Below are positions 22,421-36,810 of a DNA stretch of 64,000 bases, one piece after another (within the stretch, counting starts at the first letter, position 1; each line of letters starts with the position of its first letter). The stretch comes from Siphonodentalium dalli. Lineage: Eukaryota; Mollusca; Scaphopoda; Gadilida; Siphonodentaliidae. The position numbers were made by a program, and so were the translations under genes. The DNA lies in the NCBI GenBank assembly GCA_032622095.1, contig CP136066.1, positions 197,274,816-197,338,815 on the forward strand, read 5' to 3'. Under the pieces are notes generated by a model. The model did no database searches and was not told where the DNA came from. It saw nothing but the letters and a program-made list of their open reading frames with translations.

Positions 22421-25400
22421 TTCATATAAATTGTCGTTTTACTTACCTACTTTTCTAGGTGCCAGGAGACTCTACAGAGTTATCCCTCCACATTACTTAA
22501 TGCATATGTATAGAGGGTGTGACCGCTGGTAGTGGAAACCCCACGCAGTTGAAATTTGGTAAAAACAGGTCATCACGGACTTCAATACGTCTATGTACAA
22601 ACCAAACATTATCGCTATTATGGCCAGTTTTTAGGGCTCCAGGACACTCCACACGCATAACCCACGAACATAACAGGTATGTCATTGTGGGTCAACACAT
22701 CAGCCCTAATTACAATTTAACCCCACGCAGCTGGTTTTCTACAGCACGAGGTCAGCACGGGGTCCCGACATATTCGTCGTGATTTCATATAAATTGTCAT
22801 TTCTACCTAATTTCGAGGTGCCAGGACACTCTACAGAGATATCCCTCCACATTAGTTGATGCATATGTGTAGACAGTGTGACCGCTGGTAGTGGAAAACC
22901 ACCCCACGCAGTTGAAATTTGGTAAAAAACAGGTCATCACGGACTTCAATACGTCTATGTACAAACCGAACAATATCGCTATTATGGCCCGTTTTTAGGG
23001 CTCCAGGACACTCCACACACATAACCCACGAACATAACAGGTATGTCATTGTGGTCAACACATCAGCCCTAATTACAATTTAACCCCACGCAGCTGGATT
23101 TCTACAGCACGAGGTCAGCACGGGTCCCGACATATTCGTCGTGATTTCATATAAATTGTCATTTCTACCTAATTTCGAGGTGCCAGGACACTCTACAGAG
23201 ATATCCCTCCACATTAGTTGATGCATATGTGTAGAAAGTGTGACCGCTGGTAGTGGAAAACCACCCCAAGCAGTTGAAATTTGGTAAAAACAGGTCATCA
23301 CGGACTTCAATACGTCTATGTACAAACCGAACATTATCGCTATTATGGCCCGTTTTTAGGGCTCCAGGACACTCCACACGCATAACACACGAACATAACA
23401 GGTATGTCATTGTTGTCAACACATCAGCCCTAATTACAATTTAACCCCACGCAGCTGGATTTCTACAGCACGAGGTCAGCACGGGTCCCGACATATTCGT
23501 CGTGATTTGATATTAATTGTCATTTCTACCTTATTTCGAGGTGCCAGGACACTCTACAGAGATATCCCTCCACATTAGTTGATGCATATGTGTAGACAGT
23601 GTGACCGCTGGTAGTGGAAAACCACCCCACGCATTTGAAATTTGGTAAAAACAGGTCATCACGGACTTCAATACGTCTATGTACAAACCGAACATTATCG
23701 CTATTATGGCCCGTTTTTAGGGCTCCAGGACACTCCACACGCATAACCCACGAGCATAACAGGTATGGCATTGTGGTCAACACATCAGCCCTAATTACAA
23801 TTTAACCCCACGCAGCTGGATTTCTACAGCACGAGGTCAGCACGGGTCCCGACATATTCGTCGTGATTTGATATAAATTGTCATTTCTACCTAATTTCGA
23901 GGTGCCAGGACACTCTACAGAGATATCCCTCCACATTAGTTGATGCATATGTGTAGACAGTGTGAACGCTGGTAGTGGAAAACCATCCCACGCAGTTGAA
24001 ATTTGAGAAAAACAGGTCATCACGGACTTCAATACGTCTATGTACAAACCGAACATTATCGCTATTATGGCCCGTTTTAGGCTCCAGGACACTCCACACG
24101 CATAACACACGAACATAACAGGTATGTCATTGTGGTCAACACATCAGCCCTAATTACAATTTAACCCCACGCAGCTGGATTTCTACAGCTCGAGGTCAGC
24201 ACGGGGTCCCGACATATTCGTCGTGATTTGATATAAATTGTCATTTCTACCTTATTTCGAGGTGCCAGGACACTCTACAGAGATATCCCTCCACATTAGT
24301 TGATGCATATGTGTAGACAGTGTGACCGCTGGTAGTGGCAAACCACCCCACGCAGTTGAAATTTGGTAAAAACAGGTCATCACGGACTTCAATACGTCTA
24401 TGTACAAACCGAACATTATCGCTATTATGGCCCGTTTTTAGGGCTCCAGGACACTCCACACGCATAACCCACGAACATAACAGGTATGGCATTGTGGTCA
24501 ACACATCAGCCCTAATTACAATTTAACCCCACGCAGCTGGATTTCTACAGCACGAGGTCAGCACGGGTCCCGACATATTCGTCGTGATTTCATATAAATT
24601 GTCATTTCTACCTAATTTCGAGGTGCCAGGACACTCTACAGAGATATCCCTCCACATTAGTTGATGCATATGTGTAGACAGTGTGACCGCTGGTAGTGGA
24701 AAAACACCCCACGCAGTTGAAATTTGGTAAAAACAGGTCATCACGGACTTCAATACGTCTATGTACAAACCAAACATTATCGCTATTATGGCCAGTTTTT
24801 AGGGCTCCAGGACACTCCACACGCATAACCCACGAACATAACAGGTATGTCATTGTGGTCAACACATCAGCCCTAATTACAATTTAACCCCACGCAGCTG
24901 GTTTTCTACAGCACGAGGTCAGCACGGGTCCCGACATATTCGTCGTGATTTCATATAAATTGTCATTTCTACCTAATTTCGAGGTGCCAGGACACTCTAC
25001 AGAGATATCCCTCCACATTAGTTGATGCATATGTGTAGACAGTGTGACCGCTGGTAGTGGAAAACCACCCCACGCAGTTGAAATTTGGTAAAAACAGGTC
25101 ATCACGGACTTCAATACGTCTATGTACAAACCGAACAATATCGCTATTATGGCCCGTTTTTAGGGCTCCAGGACACTCCACACACATAACCCACGAACAT
25201 AACAGGTATGTCATTGTGGTCAACACATCAGCCCTAATTACAATTTAACCCCACGCAGCTGGATTTCTACAGCACGAGGTCAGCACGGGTCCCGACATAT
25301 TCGTCGTGATTTCATATAAATTGTCATTTCTACCTAATTTCGAGGTGCCAGGACACTCTACAGAGATATCCCTCCACATTAGTTGATGCATATGTGTAGA

Positions 25401-28400
25401 AAGTGTGACCGCTGGTAGTGGAAAACCACCCCAAGCAGTTGAATTTGGTAAAAACAGGTCATCACGGACTTCAATACGTCTATGTACAAACCGAACATTA
25501 TCGCTATTATGGCCCGTTTTTAGGGCTCCAGGACACTCCACACGCATAACACACGAACATAACAGGTATGTCATTGTTGTCAACACATCAGCCCTAATTA
25601 CAATTTAACCCCACGCAGCTGGATTTCTACAGCACGAGGTCAGCACGGGTCCCGACATATTCGTCGTGATTTCATATAAATTGTCATTTCTACCTAATTT
25701 CGAGGTGCCAGGACACTCTACAGAGATATCCCTCCACATTAGTTGATGCATATGTGTAGACAGTGTGACCGCTGGTAGTGGAAAAACCACCCCACGCAGT
25801 TGAAATTTGGTAAAAACAGGTCATCACGGACTTCAATACGTCTATGTACAAACCAAACATTATCGCTATTATGGCCCGTTTTTAGGCTCCAGGACACTCC
25901 ACACGCATAACCCACGAACATAACAGGTATGTCATTGTGGTCAACACATCAGCCCTAATTACAATTTAACCCCACGCAGCTGGTTTTCTACAGCACGAGG
26001 TCAGCACGGGTCCCGACATATTCGTCGTGATTTCATATAAATTGTCATTTCTACCTAATTTCGAGGTGCCAGGACACTCTACAGTGATATCCCTCCACAT
26101 TAGTTGATGCATATGTGTAGACAGTGTGACCGCTGGTAGTGGAAAACCACCCCACGCAGTTGAAATTTGGTAAAAACAGGTCATCACGGACTTCAATACG
26201 TCTATGTACAAACCGAACAATATCGCTATTATGGCCCGTTTTTAGGGCTCCAGGACACTCCACACACATAACCCACGAACATAACAGGTATGTCATTGTG
26301 GTCAACACATCAGCCCTAATTACAATTTAACCCCACGCAGCTGGATTTCTACAGCACGAGGTCAGCACGGGTCCCGACATATTCGTCGTGATTTCATATA
26401 AATTGTCATTTCTACCTAATTTCGAGGTGCCAGGACACTCTACAGAGATATCCCTCCACATTAGTTGATGCATATGTGTAGAAAGTGTGACCGCTGGTAG
26501 TGGAAAACCACCCCACGCAGTTGAAATTTGGTAAAAACAGGTCATCACGGACTTCAATACGTCTATGTACAAACCGAACATTATCGCTATTATGGCCCGT
26601 TTTTAGGGCTCCAGGACACTCCACACGCATAACACACGAACATAACAGGTATGTCATTGTTGTCAACACATCAGCCCTAATTACAATTTAACCCCACGCA
26701 GCTGGATTTCTACAGCACGAGGTCAGCACGGGTCCCGACATATTCGTCGTGATTTGATATTAATTGTCATTTCTACCTTATTTCGAGGTGCCAGGACACT
26801 CTACAGAGATATCCCTCCACATTAGTTGATGCATATGTGTAGACAGTGTGACCGCTGGTAGTGGAAAACCACCCCATGCATTTGAAATTTGGTAAAAACA
26901 GGTCATCACGGACTTCAATACGTCTATGTACAAACCGAACATTATCGCTATTATGGCCCGTTTTTAGGGCTCCAGGACACTCCACACGCATAACCCACGA
27001 GCATAACAGGTATGGCATTGTGGTCAACACATCAGCCCTAATTACAATTTAACCCCACGCAGCTGGATTTCTACAGCACGAGGTCAGCACGGGTCCCGAC
27101 ATATTCGTCGTGATTTGATATAAATTGTCATTTCTACCTAATTTCGAGGTGCCAGGACACTCTACAGAGATATCCCTCCACATTAGTTGATGCATATGTG
27201 TAGACAGTGTGAACGCTGGTAGTGGAAAACCATCCCACCGCAGTTGAAATTTGAGAAAAACAGGTCATCACGGACTTCAATACGTCTATGTACAAACCGA
27301 ACATTATCGCTATTATGGCCCGTTTTAGGGCTCCAGGACACTCCACACGCATAACACACGAACATAACAGGTATGTCATTGTGGTCAACACATCAGCCCT
27401 AATTACAATTTAACCCCACGCAGCTGGATTTCTACAGCTCGAGGTCAGCACGGGTCCCGACATATTCGTCGTGATTTGATATAAATTGTCATTTCTACCT
27501 TATTTCGAGGTGCCAGGACACTCTACAGAGATATCCCTCCACATTAGTTGATGCATATGTGTAGACAGTGTGACCGCTGGTAGTGGAAAACCACCCCACG
27601 CAGTTGAAATTTGGTAAAAACAGGTCATCAAGGACTTCAATACGTCTATGTACAAACCGAACATTATCGCTATTATGGCCCGTTTTTAGGGCTCCAGGAC
27701 ACTCCACACGCATAACCCACGAACATAACAGGTATGGCATTGTGGTCAACACATCAGCCCTAATTACAATTTAACCCCACGCAGCTGGATTTCTACAGCA
27801 CGAGGTCAGCACGGGTCCCGACATATTCGTCGTGATTTGATATAAATTGTCATTTCTACCTAATTTCGAGGTGCCAGGACACTCTACAGAGATATCCCTC
27901 CACATTAGTTAATGCATATGTATAGAGGGTGTGACCGCTGGTAGTGGAAAACCACCCCACGCAGTTGAAATTTGGTAAAAACAGGTCATCACGGACTTCA
28001 ATACGTCTATGTACAAACCGAACATTATCGCTATTATGGCCCGTTTTTAGGGCTCCAGGACACTCCACACGCATAACCCACGAACATAACAGGTATGTCA
28101 TTGTGGTCAACACATCAGCCCTAATTACAATTTAACCGCACGCAGCTGGATTTCTACAGCACGAGGTCAGCACGGGTCCCGACATATTCGTCGTGATTTG
28201 ATATAAATTGTCATTTCTACCTAATTTCGATGTGCCAGGACACTCTACAGAGATATCCCTCCACATTAGTTGATGCGCATGTGTGTAGACAGTGTGACCG
28301 CTGGTAGTGGAAAACCACCCCACGCAGTTGAAATTTGGTAAAAACAGGTCACCACGGACTTGAATACGTCTATGTACAAACCGAACATTATCGCTATTAT

Positions 28401-31400
28401 GGCCCGTTTTTAGGGCTCCAGGACACTCCACACGCATAACCGACGAACATAACAGGTATGTCATTGTGGTCAACACATCAGCCCTAATTACAATTTAACC
28501 CCACGCAGCTGGATTTCTACAGCACGAGGTCGGCACGGGTCCCGACATATTCGTCGTGATTTCATATAAATTGTCATTTCTATCTTATTTCGAGGTGCCA
28601 GGACACTCTACAGAGATATCCCTCCACATTAGTTGATGCATATGTGTAGACAGTGTGACCGCTGGTAGTGGAAAACCACCCCACGCAGTTGAAATTTGGT
28701 AAAAACAGGTCATCACGGACTTCAATACGTCTATGTACAAACCAAACATTATCGCTATTATGGCCCGTTTTTAGGGCTCCAGGACACTCCACACGCATAA
28801 CCCACGAACATAACATGTATGTCATTGTGGTCAACACATCAGCCCTAATTACAATTTAACCCCACGCAGCTGGATTTCTACAGCACGAGGTCAGCACGGG
28901 TCCCGACATATTCGTCGTGATTTCATATAAATTGTCATTTCTACCTAATTTCGAGGTGCCAGGACACTCTACAGAGATATCCCTCCACATTAGTTGATGC
29001 ATATGTGTAGACAGTGTGACCGCTGGTAGTGGAAAAACCACCCCACGCAGTTGAAATTTGGTAAAAACAGGTCATCACGGACTTCAATACGTCTATGTAC
29101 AAACCAAACATTATCGCTATTATGGCCCGTTTTTAGGGCTCCAGGACACTCCACACGCATAACCCACGAACATAACAGGTATGTCATTGTGGTCAACACA
29201 TCAGCCCTAATTACAATTTAACCCCACGCAGCTGGTTTTCTACAGCACGAGGTCAGCACGGGTCCCGACATATTCGTCGTGATTTCATATAAATTGTCAT
29301 TTCTACCTAATTTCGAGGTGCCAGGACACTCTACAGAGATATCCCTCCACATTAGTTGATGCATATGTGTAGACAGTGTGACCGCTGGTAGTGGAAAACC
29401 ACCCCACGCAGTTGAAATTTGGTAAAAACAGGTCATCACGGACTTCAATACGTCTATGTACAAACCGAACAATATCGCTATTATGGCCCGTTTTTAGGGC
29501 TCCAGGACACTCCACACACATAACCCACGAACATAACAGGTATGTCATTGTGGTCAACACATCAGCCCTAATTACAATTTAACCCCACGCAGCTGGATTT
29601 CTACAGCACGAGGTCAGCACGGGTCCCGACATATTCGTCGTGATTTCATATAAATTGTCATTTCTACCTAATTTCGAGGTGCCAGCACACTCTACAGAGA
29701 TATCCCTCCACATTAGTTGATGCATATGTGTAGAAAGTGTGACCGCTGGTAGTGGAAAACCACCCCAAGCAGTTGAAATTTGGTAAAAACAGGTCATCAC
29801 GGACTTCAATACGTCTATGTACAAACCGAACATTATCGCTATTATGGCCCGTTTTTAGGGCTCCAGGACACTCCACACGCATAACACACGAACATAACAG
29901 GTATGTCATTGTTGTCAACACATCAGCCCTAATTACAATTTAACCCCACGCAGCTGGATTTCTACAGCACGAGGTCAGCACGGGTCCCGACATATTCGTC
30001 GTGATTTGATATTAATTGTCATTTCTACCTTATTTCGAGGTGCCAGGACACTCTACAGAGATATCCCTCCACATTAGTTGATGCATATGTGTAGACAGTG
30101 TGACCGCTGGTAGTGGAAAACCACCCCACGCAGTTGAAATTTGGTAAAAACAGGTCATCACGGACTTCAATACGTCTATGTACAAACCGAACATTATCGC
30201 TATTATGGCCCGTTTTTAGGGCTCCAGGACACTCCACACGCATAACCCACGAACATAACAGGTATGTCATTGTGGTCAACACATCAGCCCTAATTACAAT
30301 TTAACCGCACGCAGCTGGATTTCTACAGCACGAGGTCAGCACGGGTCCCGACATATTCGTCGTGATTTGATATAAATTGTCATTTCTACCTAATTTCGAT
30401 GTGCCAGGACACTCTACAGAGATATCCCTCCACATTAGTTGATGCGCATGTGTGTAGACAGTGTGACCGCTGGTAGTGGAAAACCACCCCACGCAGTTGA
30501 AATTTGGTAAAAACAGGTCACCACGGACTTCAATACGTCTATGTACAAACCGAACATTATCGCTATTATGGCCCGTTTTTAGGGCTCCAGGACACTCCAC
30601 ACGCATAACCGACGAACATAACAGGTATGTCATTGTGGTCAACACATCAGCCCTAATTACAATTTAACCCCACGCAGCTGGATTTCTACAGCACGAGGTC
30701 GGCACGGGTCCCGACATATTCGTCGTGATTTCATATAAATTGTCATTTCTATCTTATTTCGAGGTGCCAGGACACTCTACAGAGATATCCCTCCACATTA
30801 GTTGATGCATATGTGTAGACAGTGTGACCGCTGGTAGTGGAAAACCACCCCACGCAGTTGAAATTTGAGAAAAACAGGTCATCACGGACTTCAATACGTC
30901 TATGTACAAACCGAACATTATCGCTATTATGGCCCGTTTTAGGGCTCCAGGACACTCCACACGCATAACACACGAACATAACAGGTATGTCATTGTGGTC
31001 AACACATCAGCCCTAATTACAATTTAACCCCACGCAGCTGGATTTCTACAGCTCGAGGTCAGCACGGGTCCCGACATATTCGTCGTGATTTGATATAAAT
31101 TGTCATTTCTACCTTATTTCGAGGTGCCAGGACACTCTACAGAGATATCCCTCCACATTAGTTGATGCATATGTGTAGACAGTGTGACCGCTGGTAGTGG
31201 AAAACCACCCCACGCAGTTGAAATTTGGTAAAAACAGGTCATCACGGACTTCAATACGTCTATGTACAAACCGAACATTATCGCTATTATGGCCCGTTTT
31301 TAGGGCTCCAGGACACTCCACACGCATAACCCACGAACATAACAGGTATGGCATTGTGGTCAACACATCAGCCCTAATTACAATTTAACCCCCACGCAGC

Positions 31401-34400
31401 TGGATTTCTACAGCACGAGGTCAGCACGGGTCCCGACATATTCGTCGTGATTTCATATAAATTGTCATTTCTACCTATTTCGAGGTGCCAGGACACTCTA
31501 CAGAGATATCCCTCCACATTAGTTGATGCATATGTGTAGACAGTGTGACCGCTGGTAGTGGAAAAACCACCCCACGCAGTTGAAATTTGGTAAAAACAGG
31601 TCATCACGGACTTCAATACGTCTATGTACAAACCAAACATTATCGCTATTATGGCCCGTTTTTAGGGCTCCAGGACACTCCACACGCATAACCCACGAAC
31701 ATAACAGGTATGTCATTGTGGTCAACACATCAGCCCTAATTACAATTTAACCCCACGCAGCTGGTTTTCTACAGCACGAGGTCAGCACGGGTCCCGACAT
31801 ATTCGTCGTGATTTCATATAAATTGTCATTTCTACCTAATTTCGAGGTGCCAGGACACTCTACAGAGATATCCCTCCACATTAGTTTGATGCATATGTGT
31901 AGACAGTGTGACCGCTGGTAGTGGAAAACCACCCCACGCAGTTGAAATTTGGTAAAAACAGGTCATCACGGACTTCAATACGTCTATGTACAAACCGAAC
32001 AATATCGCTATTATGGCCCGTTTTTAGGGCTCCAGGACACTCCACACACATAACCCACGAACATAACAGGTATGTCATTGTGGTCAACACATCAGCCCTA
32101 ATTACAATTTAACCCCACGCAGCTGGATTTCTACAGCACGAGGTCAGCACGGGTCCCGACATATTCGTCGTGATTTCATATAAATTGTCATTTCTACCTA
32201 ATTTCGAGGTGCCAGCACACTCTACAGAGATATCCCTCCACATTAGTTGATGCATATGTGTAGAAAGTGTGACCGCTGGTAGTGGGAAAACCACCCCAAG
32301 CAGTTGAAATTTGGTAAAAACAGGTCATCACGGACTTCAATACGTCTATGTACAAACCGAACATTATCGCTATTATGGCCCGTTTTTAGGGCTCCAGGAC
32401 ACTCCACACGCATAACACACGAACATAACAGGTATGTCATTGTTGTCAACACATCAGCCCTAATTACAATTTAACCCCACGCAGCTGGATTTCTACAGCA
32501 CGAGGTCAGCACGGGTCCCGACATATTCGTCGTGATTTGATATTAATTGTCATTTCTACCTTATTTCGAGGTGCCAGGACACTCTACAGAGATATCCCTC
32601 CACATTAGTTGATGCATATGTGTAGAAAGTGTGACCGCTGGTAGTGGAAAACCACCCCACGCATTTGAAATTGGTAAAAACAGGTCATCACGGACTTCAA
32701 TACGTCTATGTACAAACCGAACATATCGCTATTATGGCCCGTTTTTAGGGCTCCAGGACACTCCACACGCATAACCCACGAGCATAACAGGTATGGCATT
32801 GTGGTCAACACATCAGCCCTAATTACAATTTAACCCCCACGCAGCTGGATTTCTACAGCACGAGGTCAGCACGGGTCCCGACATATTCGTCGTGATTTGA
32901 TATAAATTGTCATTTCTACCTAATTTCGAGGTGCGAGGACACTCTACAGAGATATCCCTCCACATTAGTTAATGCATATGTATAGAGGGTGTGACCGCTG
33001 GTAGTGGAAAACCACCCCACGCAGTTGAAATTTGGTAAAAACAGGTCATCACGGACTTCAATACGTCTATGTACAAACCGAACATTATCGCTATTATGGC
33101 CCCGTTTTTAGGGCTCCAGGACACTCCACACGCATAACCCACGAACATAACAGGTATGTCATTGTGGTCAACACATCAGCCCTAATTACAATTTAACCCC
33201 ACGCAGCTGGATTTCTACAGCACGAGGTCAGCACGGGTCCCGACATATTCGTCGTGATTTCATATAAATTGTCATTTCTACCTAATTTCGAGGTGCCAGG
33301 ACACTCTACAGAGATATCCCTCCACATTAGTTGATACATATGTGTAGACAATGTGACCGCTGGTAGTGGAAAACCATCCCACGCAGTTGAAATTTGGTAA
33401 AAACAGGTCATCACGGACTTCAATACGTCTATGTACAAACCGAACAATATCGCTATTATGGCCCATTTTTAGGGCTCCAGGACACTCCACACACATAACC
33501 CACGAACATAACAGGTATGTCATTGTGGTCAACACATCAGCCCTAATTACAATTTAACCCCACGCAGCTGGATTTCTAAAGCACGAGGTCAGCACGGGTC
33601 CCGACATATTCGTCGTGATTTCATATAAATTGTCATTTCTACCTAATTTCGAGGTGCCAGCACACTCTACAGAGATATCCCTCCACATTAGTTGATGCAT
33701 ATGTGTAGACAGTGTGACCGCTGGTAGTGGAAAACCACCCCAAGCAGTTGAAATTTGGTAAAAAACAGGTCATCACGGACTTCAATACGTCTATGTACAA
33801 ACCGAACATTATCGCTATTATGGCCCGTTTTTAGGGCTCCAGGACACTCCACACGCATAACACACGAACATAACAGGTATGTCATTGTTGTCAACACATC
33901 AGCCCTAATTACAATTTAACCCCACGCAGCTGGATTTCTACAGCACGAGGTCAGCACGGGTCCCGACATATTCGTCGTGATTTGATATAAATTGTCATTT
34001 CTACCTAATTTCGATGTGCCAGGACACTCTACAGAGATATCCCTCCACATTAGTTGATGCGCATGTGTGTAGACAGTGTGACCGCTGGTAGTGGAAAACC
34101 ACCCCACGCAGTTGAAATTTGGTAAAAACAGGTCACCACGGACTTCAATACGTCTATGTACAAACCGAACATTATCGCTATTATGGCCCGTTTTTAGGGC
34201 TCCAGGACACTCCACACGCATAACCGACGAACATAACAGGTATGTCATTGTGGTCAACACATCAGCCCTAATTACAATTTAACCCCACGCAGCTGGATTT
34301 CTACAGCACGAGGTCGGCACGGGTCCCGACATATTCGTCGTGATTTCATATAAATTGTCATTTCTATCTTATTTCGAGGTGCCAGGACACTCTACAGAGA

Positions 34401-36800
34401 TATCCCTCCACATTAGTTGATGCATATGTGTAGACAGTGTGACCGCTGGTAGTGGAAAACCACCCCACGCAGTTGAAATTTGGTATAAACAGGTCATCAC
34501 GGACTTCAATACGTCTATGTACAAACCAAACATTATCGCTATTATGGCCCGTTTTTAGGGCTCCAGGACACTCCACACGCATAACCCACGAACATAACAT
34601 GTATGTCATTGTGGTCAACACATCAGCCCTAATTACAATTTAACCCCACGCAGCTGGATTTCTACAGCATGAGGTCAGCACGGGTCCCGACATATTCGTC
34701 GTGATTTCATATAATTGTCATTTCTACCTAATTTCGAGGTGCCAGGACACTCTACAGAGATATCCCTCCACATTAGTTGATGCATATGTGTAGACAGTGT
34801 GACCGCTGGTAGTGGAAAAACCACCCCACGCAGTTGAAATTTGGTAAAAACAGGTCATCACGGACTTCAATACGTCTATGTACAAACCAAACATTATCGC
34901 TATTATGGCCCGTTTTTAGGGCTCCAGGACACTCCACACGCATAACCCACGAACATAACAGGTATGTCATTGTGGTCAACACATCAGCCCTAATTACAAT
35001 TTAACCCCACGCAGCTGGTTTTCTACAGCACGAGGTCAGCACGGGTCCCGACATATTCGTCGTGATTTCATATAAATTGTCATTTCTACCTAATTTCGAG
35101 GTGCCAGGACACTCTACAGAGATATCCCTCCACATTAGTTGATGCATATGTGTAGACAGTGTGACCGCTGGTAGTGGAAAACCACCCCCACGCAGTTGAA
35201 ATTTGGTAAAAACAGGTCATCACGGACTTCAATACGTCTATGTACAAACCGAACAATATCGCTATTATGGCCCGTTTTTAGGGCTCCAGGACACTCCACA
35301 CACATAACCCACGAACATAACAGGTATGTCATTGTGGTCAACACATCAGCCCTAATTACAATTTAACCCCACGCAGCTGGATTTCTACAGCACGAGGTCA
35401 GCACGGGTCCCGACATATTCGTCGTGATTTCATATAAATTGTCATTTCTACCTAATTTCGAGGTGCCAGCACACTCTACAGAGATATCCCTCCACATTAG
35501 TTGATGCATATGTGTAGAAAGTGTGACCGCTGGTAGTGGAAAACCACCCCAAGCAGTTGAAATTTGGTAAAAACAGGTCATCACGGACTTCAATACGTCT
35601 ATGTACAAACCGAACATTATCGCTATTATGGCCCGTTTTTAGGGCTCCAGGACACTCCACATGCATAACACACGAACATAACAGGTATGTCATTGTTGTC
35701 AACACATCAGCCCTAATTACAATTTAACCCCAGGCAGCTGGATTTCTACAGCACGAGGTCAGCACGGGTCCCGACATATTCGTCGTGATTTGATATTAAT
35801 TGTCATTTCTACCTTATTTCGAGGTGCCAGGACACTCTACAGAGATATCCCTCCACATTAGTTGATGCATATGTGTAGACAGTGTGACCGCTGGTAGTGG
35901 AAAACCACCCCACGCAGTTGAAATTTGGTAAAAACAGGTCATCACGGACTTTCAATACGTCTATGTACAAACCGAACAATATCGCTATTATGGCCCGTTT
36001 TTAGGGCTCCAGGACACTCCACACACATAACCCACGAACATAACAGGTATGTCATTGTGGTCAACACATCAGCCCTAATTACAATTTAACCCCACGCAGC
36101 TGGATTTCTACAGCACGAGGTCAGCACGGGTCCCGACATATTCGTCGTGATTTCATATAAATTGTCATTTCTACCTAATTTCGAGGTGCCAGCACACTCT
36201 ACAGAGATATCCCTCCACATTGGTTGATGCATATGTGTAGACAGTGTGACCGCTGGTAGTGGAAAACCACCCACGCAGTTGAAAGTTGGTAAAAACAGGT
36301 CATCACGGACTTCAATACGTCGATGTACTAACCGAACATTATCGCTATTATGGCCCGTTTTAGGGCTCCAGGACACTCCACATGCATAACCAACGAACAT
36401 AACACGTATATCATTGTGGTCAACACATCAGCAGCCCTAATTACAATTTAACCCCACGCAGCTGGATTTCTACAGCACGAGGTCAGCACGGGTCCCGACA
36501 TATTCGTCGTGATTTCATATAAATTGTCATTTCTACCTAATTTCGAAGTGCCAGGACACTCTACAGAGATATCCCTCCACATCAGTTGATGCATATGTGT
36601 AGATAGTGTGACCGCTGGTAGTGGAAAACCACCCCACGCAGTTGAAATTTGGTAAAAAATAGGTCATCACGGACTTCAATACGTCTATATACAAACCGAA
36701 CATTATCGCTATTATGGCCCGTTTTTAGGGCTCCAGGACACTCCACTGGCATAACACACGAACATAACAGGTATGTCATTGTGGTCAACACATCAGCCCT
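22421..36800 (-). repeat. 361-bp satellite array, left arm (~40 monomers)
   Basis: The landmark GAGGTGCCAGGACACTC starts at 22815, 23177, 23538, 23899, 24259 and 24620, and so on, giving a period of 360-362 bp with single-base indels. Monomers are ~95-99% alike by eye. Named variants recur in the same neighbour order: the GAACAATATCG variant (near 22980, 25140, 26220, 29470, 32000, 33450, 35255) is followed by the GTCATTGTTGTCAACAC variant in the next unit. The spacings are irregular multiples of 361 (6, 3, 9, 7, 4 and 5 units). I read no gene here; frames of 60-114 codons recur because each monomer contains the same stop-free stretches on both strands. Confidence 0.97.
22815..23176 (-). repeat. 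representative satellite monomer, a diverged dimer of a ~180-bp unit
   Basis: Three anchors occur twice per monomer in the same order and spacing. CCAGGACACTC is at 22821 and 23004. CCCCACGCAG is at 22902 and 23084. AGGTCATCACGG is at 22931 and AGGTCAGCACGG at 23112. The offset is 181-183 bp within a monomer and ~180 bp to the next. The halves are otherwise strongly diverged, so the dimer form has been the unit of amplification for a long time. Confidence 0.8.
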
Positions 36801-36810
36801 GTCCTGGCAC
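36791..36810. other. satellite orientation switch at the palindrome centre
   Basis: The left array reads ...ACACATCAGCCCT up to 36800, and the right array begins GTCCTGGCACCTCG at 36801, which is the reverse complement of a different position of the monomer (CGAGGTGCCAGGAC). CCT-type microhomology is possible at the joint. There is no unique spacer. The first right-arm monomer is atypical (GATTAAAATAACAATATATA), suggesting slight decay near the centre. Confidence 0.9.
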
